Positions 54,137-59,953 of a stretch of 59,953 nucleotides of DNA are shown here, one piece after another. Numbering within the stretch: position 1 is the first letter of the stretch; each line of letters opens with the position of its first letter. The stretch is taken from NCBI RefSeq assembly GCF_900111805.1, contig NZ_FOJN01000019.1:1-59953 (forward strand), read 5' to 3'. This stretch comes from Rhodococcoides kroppenstedtii. Its GTDB lineage: Bacteria; Actinomycetota; Actinomycetes; Mycobacteriales; Mycobacteriaceae. Below the pieces are notes generated by a model. That model was not told the origin of the DNA. It saw only the letters and a program-made list of their open reading frames with translations, and made no database searches. A program made the position numbers and the translations under genes.

Positions 54137-57121
54137 GTGCTGGGTTTCGACGCCGGGTCCGTGACGACGTCGCTGCGTCGCGTCGTCGCCACCGCGCAGA
54201 ACGGGCTCGAGGTTCTCCGCCTCGGCGGGCTCGAGACGGACGCCGTGCCGTCGTCGTTCACCGTCGTCGCGCGGGATCCGATGTACCGACTGCGTCGGTA
54301 CTTCGCCGACGAGAACCCGTCCGGACCGCCGGTCGTGCTCGTCCCGCCGATGATGATGGCGGCGGACGTGTACGACGTCACCCGTGATCAGGGGGGAGTG
54401 GGCCTGCTTCACGCCGCGGGCATGGACCCGTGGGTGGTCGACTTCGGCTCGCCCGCCACCGAGGAAGGCGGCTGGAACCGCACTCTGACCGACCACATCG
54501 TGGCGATCAGCGAGATCGTCGACCTCGTGGCCCGGGAGACCGGTCGCGACGTGCACCTCGCCGGCTACTCGCAGGGCGGGATGTTCTGCTACCAGGCCGC
54601 TGCGTACCGCTCGAGTCGCAACATCGCCAGCATCGTCACCTTCGGCAGTCCCGTCGACACGCTCGCCGCACTCCCACTGGGCATCCCGGCGGGGGTGGCC
54701 ACGCGCGGTGCGGAGTTCCTCGCGGAGCACGTGTTCACGCGGCTCGCGGTGACCGACTGGATGGCTCGCACCGGGTTCCAACTGCTCGACCCGGCCAAGA
54801 CCGTGAAGAGTCGGATCGACTTCCTGCTCCAGCTCCACGACCGAGATGCGTTGCTGCCGCGCGAATCGCAGCGTCGATTCCTCGCCATGGACGGGTGGGT
54901 GGCCTGGTCCGGCCCGGCGGTGGCCGAACTGCTGACCCAGTTCGTCGTCCACAACCGCATGATGACCGGCGGGTTCTCGATCCGGGGCAAGGTCGTGTCG
55001 TTGACCGAGCTGACGGTCCCGATCCTCGCGTTCGTCGGCGAGGTCGACGACATCGGCCAACCGCTCGCGGTTCGGGGTATCCGACGGGCCGCGCCGCGTG
55101 CGCAGGTGTTCGAGGCGGACCTGCGGGCCGGTCATTTCGGCCTCGTCGTCGGCAGCACGGCGGCGACGCAGACGTGGCCGATCACGTCCAAGTGGATCGA
55201 CTGGCGCGAGGGCAACGGACCGCGACCCCTCGAGGTCCGCGCGATGTCGTACGACGACCACCCCCCGTCGGAAAGCGGGGTGTCGGTCAGCGCGCGACTG
55301 GTCCACACCGCGGCGACCATCGCCGAAGTGGGGGTCGGAATCGGCCGCGGCGCGGTGTCCGCCGCCGCCGGAGCGGTCCGCGGCTCGCGAGAGATCTCGA
55401 CCGAAGCCGTGCGCACGCTGCCGAAGCTGGCCAGGCTCGGCCAGCTCCAGCCGCACTCCCCGGTGTCGATGGGACGCCTGCTCGCCGAACAGAACCGTCG
55501 TGCGCCGTCGGCGGAGTGCTTCGTCTTCGACGACCGGGTGTACTCGTACGCGGCGGTGAACGAGCGCATCGACAACGTCGTGCGCGGGTTGATCGCGCAC
55601 GGAATCCGACCGGCCATGCACATCGGGGTGCTGATGGAGACCCGGCCGAGCGCGCTCGCAGCCGTCGCCGCCCTCTCCCGTATCGGCGCCGTTGCCGTCC
55701 TCGTGCAGCCTTCACCGGACGTCGGCGTCGCGATGCGTCTCGGCCGTGCGGAGATGGTGATCGTCGACCCGGAGAATCTGGACTCGGCCGTCGACCTGGG
55801 CTTCGAGGTGTTGGTCCTCGGCGGCGGCGAGAGTCGCGCCCTGTCGGTCCCGACGTCGGACACCGTGGTCGATCTCGAGCAGGTCGATCCGAGCAGTATC
55901 GACCTCCCGGGGTGGTACGTCCCCAACCCGGGCCGCGCGCGCGAACTCGCCTTCGTCCTGTTCAGCGGATCCGGGGACACCCTCGACGCGAAATACGTCA
56001 CCAACTACCGGTGGGCACTGTCGGCATTCGGCACCGCCGGCTCGGCGGGGCTCTCCCGCAGTGACACCGTCTACTGCCTTGCCCCGCTGCATCATTCGGC
56101 CGGGCTGCTGGTCGCGGTGGGCGGCGCGCTCGCGGGCGGATCACGGATCGCGCTCTCGCGGGGGCTGGCACCCGAGCGATTCGCGGACGAGGTCCAGCGC
56201 TACGGCGTGACCGTGGTGTCCTACACCTGGGCCATGATGCGAGACCTCCTGGATCACCCCGATCTTCCCGAGCCGCGGCTGCATCCGATCAGGTTGTTCA
56301 TCGGGTCCGGCATGCCGGTGAACCTCTGGCGACGCACGGTCGACCGCCTGGCCCCTGCCCGGGTGCTCGAGTTCTACGCCTCCACCGAGGGCGACGTGGT
56401 GTTGGCCAACGTCGCCGGCGTCAAGATCGGGTCGAAGGGCCGTCCCCTCCCCGGCAGCGGGCGGGTCGCCCTGGCGGCGTACGACCCCGTCACCGCGCGG
56501 TTCGTCACCGACGATCACGGGTTCGTCCGCGACTGCGCCGACGACGAGCCCGGCGTCCTGTTGGGACGTCCCGGACTCGACGACGTCAGCGGCTCCTACA
56601 TGCGCGGTGTGTTCGAGGCGGGGGACGTCTGGACACCCACCGAACTCATGTTCCGCCGGGACGAGGGCGGTGACTTCTGGCTGCTCGGCAACAAGCGGTC
56701 GGTGGTGCTCACGGCGCACGGGCCCGTCTACCCGCAGCCCGTCGTCGACGCCGTGTCCGGCCTCGACCAGGTCGACCTCGCCGTGACCTACGGCGTGGGC
56801 GATCCCGGCGAGCAGTGGGCGGTGTGCGCCGTGACGCTGCGTCCGGGGATGAGTCTCGGAGCACGGGCCGTCGGCGAGGCACTGGCCGCGCTGCCCGCGG
56901 AGCAGCGACCGGACCTCGTCCACGTGGTGGCCGACATTCCGGTGAGCGCCGCGTTCCGGCCCGTCGACGAGGCTCTGCGCGCCGCCGGACTGCCGGCGCC
57001 GGGCCCGCGCGCCTTCTACGCCGACGGATCGGGGGAGTACCGCCGCCTGACCAAGGCGGTCGCGGCGGACCGGTTCTCGACGTCGGCGGGTGCTTCGTCC
57101 GTCGGCCGCTCGGGATCGTAG
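54137..57121 (+). CDS. Bifunctional alpha/beta hydrolase (lipase/PHA synthase-like) and acyl-CoA synthetase-like protein
   Basis: 994 residues; M. tuberculosis Rv1683 (about 999) is the positional counterpart. Residues about 30-370 are an alpha/beta hydrolase related to PHA synthase/lipases, with the nucleophile elbow GYSQGG and a late ADLRAGHFGLVVG carrying the base His. The second half is an AMP-binding acyl-CoA synthetase fold (FDDRVYSYAAVNERIDNVVRGL, FYASTEGDVVLANVAG). The ATP-binding loop reads LFSGSGDTLDAK, which departs from the standard SGTTGxPK, so adenylation should not be assumed. GTG at 54137 has GGAGGAG 5 bases upstream; an in-frame GTG at 54104 lacks a site. A role in triacylglycerol turnover is inferred from Rv1683. 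Confidence 0.88.
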   Translation: MLGFDAGSVTTSLRRVVATAQNGLEVLRLGGLETDAVPSSFTVVARDPMYRLRRYFADENPSGPPVVLVPPMMMAADVYDVTRDQGGVGLLHAAGMDPWVVDFGSPATEEGGWNRTLTDHIVAISEIVDLVARETGRDVHLAGYSQGGMFCYQAAAYRSSRNIASIVTFGSPVDTLAALPLGIPAGVATRGAEFLAEHVFTRLAVTDWMARTGFQLLDPAKTVKSRIDFLLQLHDRDALLPRESQRRFLAMDGWVAWSGPAVAELLTQFVVHNRMMTGGFSIRGKVVSLTELTVPILAFVGEVDDIGQPLAVRGIRRAAPRAQVFEADLRAGHFGLVVGSTAATQTWPITSKWIDWREGNGPRPLEVRAMSYDDHPPSESGVSVSARLVHTAATIAEVGVGIGRGAVSAAAGAVRGSREISTEAVRTLPKLARLGQLQPHSPVSMGRLLAEQNRRAPSAECFVFDDRVYSYAAVNERIDNVVRGLIAHGIRPAMHIGVLMETRPSALAAVAALSRIGAVAVLVQPSPDVGVAMRLGRAEMVIVDPENLDSAVDLGFEVLVLGGGESRALSVPTSDTVVDLEQVDPSSIDLPGWYVPNPGRARELAFVLFSGSGDTLDAKYVTNYRWALSAFGTAGSAGLSRSDTVYCLAPLHHSAGLLVAVGGALAGGSRIALSRGLAPERFADEVQRYGVTVVSYTWAMMRDLLDHPDLPEPRLHPIRLFIGSGMPVNLWRRTVDRLAPARVLEFYASTEGDVVLANVAGVKIGSKGRPLPGSGRVALAAYDPVTARFVTDDHGFVRDCADDEPGVLLGRPGLDDVSGSYMRGVFEAGDVWTPTELMFRRDEGGDFWLLGNKRSVVLTAHGPVYPQPVVDAVSGLDQVDLAVTYGVGDPGEQWAVCAVTLRPGMSLGARAVGEALAALPAEQRPDLVHVVADIPVSAAFRPVDEALRAAGLPAPGPRAFYADGSGEYRRLTKAVAADRFSTSAGASSVGRSGS

Positions 57122-57154
57122 GGTGACAGCATTCCCCCGAGCACAGGAGTTCCG

Positions 57155-57376
57155 ATGAGTGTCGACGCCCGCCTGCACAGCATTCTGGCGTGCCCGCAGG
57201 ACAAGGGTCCGCTGCTGCTGATCCAGGACGAGCTGCTCTACAACCCTCGGTTGCGCCGCATCTACCCGATCGAGAACGGTATTCCGGTGCTGCTCGTCGA
57301 CGATGCTCGCGATGCCGACGATGCTCGACACGCCGACATCCTCGCGCGCGCCGTCGAGCCGGAGGCCGCGGTCTGA
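57155..57376 (+). CDS. Trm112 family protein
   Basis: 73 residues. [20 protein letters not shown] and [17 protein letters not shown] are the family core (UPF0434/Trm112). Only one of the usual zinc-binding Cys residues (Cys13) is visible, as is common in bacterial members. Trm112 proteins activate methyltransferases in eukaryotes; the bacterial role is unclear. The C-terminus carries a short [13 protein letters not shown] duplication. ATG 57155 with AGGAG about 8 bases upstream. It overlaps the next gene. Confidence 0.9.
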   Translation: MSVDARLHSILACPQDKGPLLLIQDELLYNPRLRRIYPIENGIPVLLVDDARDADDARHADILARAVEPEAAV

Positions 57377-58056
57377 CCTCGGAGGGCGATGCGGACGACG
57401 CGTCCGACACGGACCTCGCGTCCGTGCTCGGTCGGTCCGACCCGGTCACGGCCGCCCGGCGCATCCTGGGCGGCGTCCTCCGCCACGGCGACGTCGCCGT
57501 GCGCATCGTGGAAGTCGAGGCGTACGGGGGTGACCCGGCCGGACCGTGGCCGGATCCGGCGGCGCACTCGTTCCGCGGACCCACACCGCGGAACTCCGTG
57601 ATGTTCGGTCCGGCGGGCCGGCTCTACGTCTACCTCAGTTACGGGATGCACCGATGCGCGAACATCGTGTGTGCGTCCGACGGGGTCGCCGGGGCCGTGC
57701 TCGTCCGAGCCGGTGAGGTGATCGACGGGGACGGAGCGGTGGCGGTGCGCCGCGGGTCGGCGCGTGGACCCGGACGGGCACGGGGGCCGGGGAATCTCGG
57801 GTCCGCGCTCGGCCTGACGCTCGAGCACAACGGGCTGGACCTCGCGTCGTCCGAGTCGCCGGTTCGCTTCCACCTCGGTGCCGAGGTGGCCTGCGTCGCC
57901 GGTCCGCGCGTCGGGGTCAGTTCCGCGGCGGACGTGCCCTGGCGCTTCTGGATCCCGGGCGATCCCGCGGTGTCCACCTATCGGCGCAGCCCGCGGGCAC
58001 CGGTGCGGGCGGATGTGGTCGACCCCCCGGTCATGCGGAAAGATCAGCCGTCGTGA
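57373..58056 (+). CDS. mpg: 3-methyladenine DNA glycosylase (AAG/Mpg family)
   Basis: About 227 residues. [11 protein letters not shown] with the catalytic Glu, [50 protein letters not shown] and [19 protein letters not shown] are diagnostic; M. tuberculosis mpg (Rv1688) also lies just before tyrS. It removes alkylated purines from DNA. The start is unclear: CTG at 57373 overlaps the Trm112 stop (CTGA) with GGAGG about 8 bases upstream, while GTG 57424 has no ribosome site and would trim the N-terminus. I list the CTG start. Confidence 0.88.
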   Translation: MTSEGDADDASDTDLASVLGRSDPVTAARRILGGVLRHGDVAVRIVEVEAYGGDPAGPWPDPAAHSFRGPTPRNSVMFGPAGRLYVYLSYGMHRCANIVCASDGVAGAVLVRAGEVIDGDGAVAVRRGSARGPGRARGPGNLGSALGLTLEHNGLDLASSESPVRFHLGAEVACVAGPRVGVSSAADVPWRFWIPGDPAVSTYRRSPRAPVRADVVDPPVMRKDQPS

Positions 58057-59321
58057 GCATCATCGAGGAACTGTCCTGGCGCGGATTGATCGCCCAGTCG
58101 ACCGACATCGAGGCCCTGACCGAGGCGACGCGGGAACCCATCACGCTGTACGCGGGCTTCGACCCGACCGGACCGAGTCTGCACGCCGGCCACCTGGTGC
58201 CTCTGCTCGTGCTCGCCCGGTTCCAGCGTGCCGGCCATCGTCCGGTCGTTCTCGCGGGCGGTGCCACCGGGTTGATCGGTGATCCGCGCGACGTCGGGGA
58301 GCGGACGATGAACGGGGCGGACACGGTGGCCGACTGGGCCGACCGCATCCGCGGCCAGTTGTCGCGGTTCGTGGACCTGGATACCGGGTCACCCGCGGAC
58401 GCGGTGATGGCGAACAACCTGGACTGGACCGGGCAGCTCACCGCGATCGACTTCCTGCGCGACCTCGGCAAGCACTTCTCGGTGAACGTGATGCTCGCGC
58501 GCGAGACGGTGAAGAAGCGACTCGAGTCGGACGGCATGTCCTACACCGAGTTCAGCTACATGCTGCTTCAGGCCAACGACTTCCTGCACCTGCGCCGAGA
58601 ACTGGGATGCGTGCTTCAAGTGGGTGGCTCGGATCAGTGGGGAAACATCGTCGCCGGCGTGGACCTGAACCGCCGCGTGGACGGGGCCGCCGTGCACGCG
58701 ATGACGGTGCCCCTGGTCACGGCCGCCGACGGAACGAAGTTCGGCAAGTCGACCGGGGGTGGCAGCCTCTGGCTCGACCCCGAGATGACGTCGCCGTACG
58801 CCTGGTACCAGTACTTCGTGAACACCGCCGACGCCGACGTGGTGCGGTACCTGCGGTGGTTCACGTTCCTCGGCCGGGACGAACTCGCGGAGCTCGAGAC
58901 CGCGACGGCGGAGCGCCCGCAGGCACGTGAGGCGCAGCGGCGACTGGCGGCCGAGATGACGACCCTGGTCCACGGGGCCGAGAACACCGCTGCGGTCGAA
59001 CTGGCCAGCCGCGCACTCTTCGGCCGCGGGGATCTCGACGAACTCGATCCGGACACGCTCGGCGCAGCGCTTCGCGAGGCCGGCGTGGTCGAGGTCCACG
59101 CGGGGGAGCAGCCCACGATCGTCGACCTGCTGGTGTCGTCCGGGCTGTGCGAGAGCAAGGGCGCCGCGCGTCGAGTCCTCAAGGAGGGCGGCGCCTCGGT
59201 CAACAATCGGAAGATCGCCGAGGAGGACTGGCGACCCGACGCGACCGACTTCTTGCACGGCGAGTGGCTCGTGCTGCGACGGGGCAAGAAAAACATGGCG
59301 GGGGTCCGCCGCGCTCCGTGA
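58053..59321 (+). CDS. tyrS: Tyrosyl-tRNA synthetase
   Basis: 422 residues, class I. The HIGH-like motif is HAGH in [17 protein letters not shown], and the KMSKS-like motif is [23 protein letters not shown] and [14 protein letters not shown] bind tyrosine and tRNA. The C-terminal S4 domain ([30 protein letters not shown]) is present. GTG at 58053 overlaps the mpg stop (GTGA). No T-box leader is possible in this arrangement. It is followed by the rrn promoter region. Confidence 0.97.
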   Translation: MSIIEELSWRGLIAQSTDIEALTEATREPITLYAGFDPTGPSLHAGHLVPLLVLARFQRAGHRPVVLAGGATGLIGDPRDVGERTMNGADTVADWADRIRGQLSRFVDLDTGSPADAVMANNLDWTGQLTAIDFLRDLGKHFSVNVMLARETVKKRLESDGMSYTEFSYMLLQANDFLHLRRELGCVLQVGGSDQWGNIVAGVDLNRRVDGAAVHAMTVPLVTAADGTKFGKSTGGGSLWLDPEMTSPYAWYQYFVNTADADVVRYLRWFTFLGRDELAELETATAERPQAREAQRRLAAEMTTLVHGAENTAAVELASRALFGRGDLDELDPDTLGAALREAGVVEVHAGEQPTIVDLLVSSGLCESKGAARRVLKEGGASVNNRKIAEEDWRPDATDFLHGEWLVLRRGKKNMAGVRRAP

Positions 59322-59864
59322 CCTCGGGTGGCCGGGGTCACAGGTCGGTGGTCCGGTCTCGGGAGCGCGCTGTAGCCCGGGCCGGGGCCGCCGAGCTGCG
59401 AAAACGCGGCTCCGACGGCATGGCGACCAGCGGATTTGACGCGCCGTTATCCGGCGCGTAACTTTTGTCGAGTCAGAGCGAGACGGACACGGAGAGCGAG
59501 CCGCGAGGCCGCTCCCCACCGGCTCTGACATCCTAATCGAACTCCGGTGACGCGGTCCTTGACCGCCCGCCGAAGCTCCGGTTAGTCTGGAACGGTTGCC
59601 CCGGATCCGGTTCACCTGTGGTGGGTCGGTGGTGGTGTGCGTGTGTTCTTTGAGAACTCAACAGTGTGTCGATGAATGTCAGTGCCAAATTTTTTTGGTT
59701 CCGGTTCTTCTCCTTCTTCCCGTCGGGGGAGGATCGGTTTTGTCAGTACATTTTTTGGTGTGCTGGCGTGAGTTTTATTGCTGGATTCGGCTCTTTAGTG
59801 TTGATTGCACTGCTCGGGTGCCTGCTGCTTCGGTGGTAGGTGTTCGGTGGTGTGATTGGAGTCT
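59322..59864 (+). promoter_or_regulatory. rrn operon promoter region and leader
   Basis: No protein gene is seen. Two sigma-A-type promoters are visible: TTGACG (59436-59441) with TAACTT (59459-59464), spacing 17; and TTGACC (59559-59564) with TAGTCT (59583-59588), spacing 18. The first spacer is almost filled by a 7-bp inverted repeat, CGCGCCG-TTATC-CGGCGCG (59440-59458). Further down, GTTCT-TTG-AGAAC (59645-59657) followed by TCAACAGTGTG is the antitermination/processing-like leader element seen before actinobacterial 16S genes. A/T-rich tracts follow up to 16S. Confidence 0.8.
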
Positions 59865-59953
59865 TCAACGGAGAGTTTGATCCTGGCTCAGGACGAACGC
59901 TGGCGGCGTGCTTAACACATGCAAGTCGAACGGTAAGGCCCTTCGGGGTACAC
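59865..59953 (+). rRNA. rrs: 16S ribosomal RNA, 5' end (partial)
   Basis: GAGTTTGATCCTGGCTCAGG, the universal 16S 5' segment, begins at 59873, which is E. coli position 9. The gene therefore starts near 59865 and runs off the window. ACGGTAAGGCCCTTCGGGGT near the end is typical of Rhodococcus and close relatives. Confidence 0.98.

Overview
The window is chromosomal DNA of a high-GC actinomycete of the order Mycobacteriales. Rhodococcus or a close relative fits best, from the 16S 5' end (16S starts at about 59865), heavy GTG start use and gene order. From 4869 to 59321 the order follows the Mycobacterium tuberculosis Rv1626-Rv1689 backbone: pdtaR, polA, rpsA, coaE, DUF402, uvrB, MBL hydrolase, uvrA, infC-rpmI-rplT-tsnR, pheST, argCJBDFRGH, lipase/acyl-CoA synthetase, Trm112, mpg, tyrS.

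Region 1 (1-4747) is accessory DNA. The tail of an IS3-type insertion sequence cuts into a type I restriction gene (hsdR), which is also frameshifted. Upstream of hsdR is one long gene fusing the HsdM methyltransferase to a half-size HsdS specificity subunit. A roughly 750-base stretch without a convincing gene follows, then a tRNA-Leu(CAA) gene whose 3' end faces the island.

Region 2 (4869-14707) holds the response regulator PdtaR, a branched-chain amino acid/amide ABC transporter (a forward lipoprotein gene facing a reverse livHMGF operon), polA and a thioredoxin. Region 3 (14773-24215) has a GlxA/AraC-type regulator with a candidate operator and a tiny divergent membrane ORF, a 2H phosphoesterase, an isopropylmalate/tartrate-type dehydrogenase, a methyltransferase, rpsA, a CoaE-GrpB fusion, a DUF402 protein and an ATP-dependent DNA ligase. 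Region 4 (24308-38560) has uvrB, a two-gene ABC-2 exporter whose ATPase is fused to an extracytoplasmic alpha/beta hydrolase, a universal stress protein, a HelD/HelR-type RNA polymerase helicase, a DoxX protein with an 11-residue-repeat tail, an MBL hydrolase and uvrA. Region 5 (38613-59321) is translation and arginine biosynthesis. The arg genes are tightly coupled by GTGA overlaps and headed by an ARG-box-like site. Then come the lipid enzyme, Trm112, mpg and tyrS. The window ends just inside 16S rRNA, behind a leader with two good promoters.

The most notable items are: the hydrolase-ABC exporter; the DoxX protein with hendecad repeats; non-canonical starts (AUC in infC, probable CUG in tsnR and mpg inside CTGA overlaps); a set of probable leaderless promoters (polA, uvrB, argC, perhaps coaE); the HsdM-half-HsdS fusion; and several minisatellite-like repeats. 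I see no CRISPR array, prophage or plainly new multi-gene defence system.
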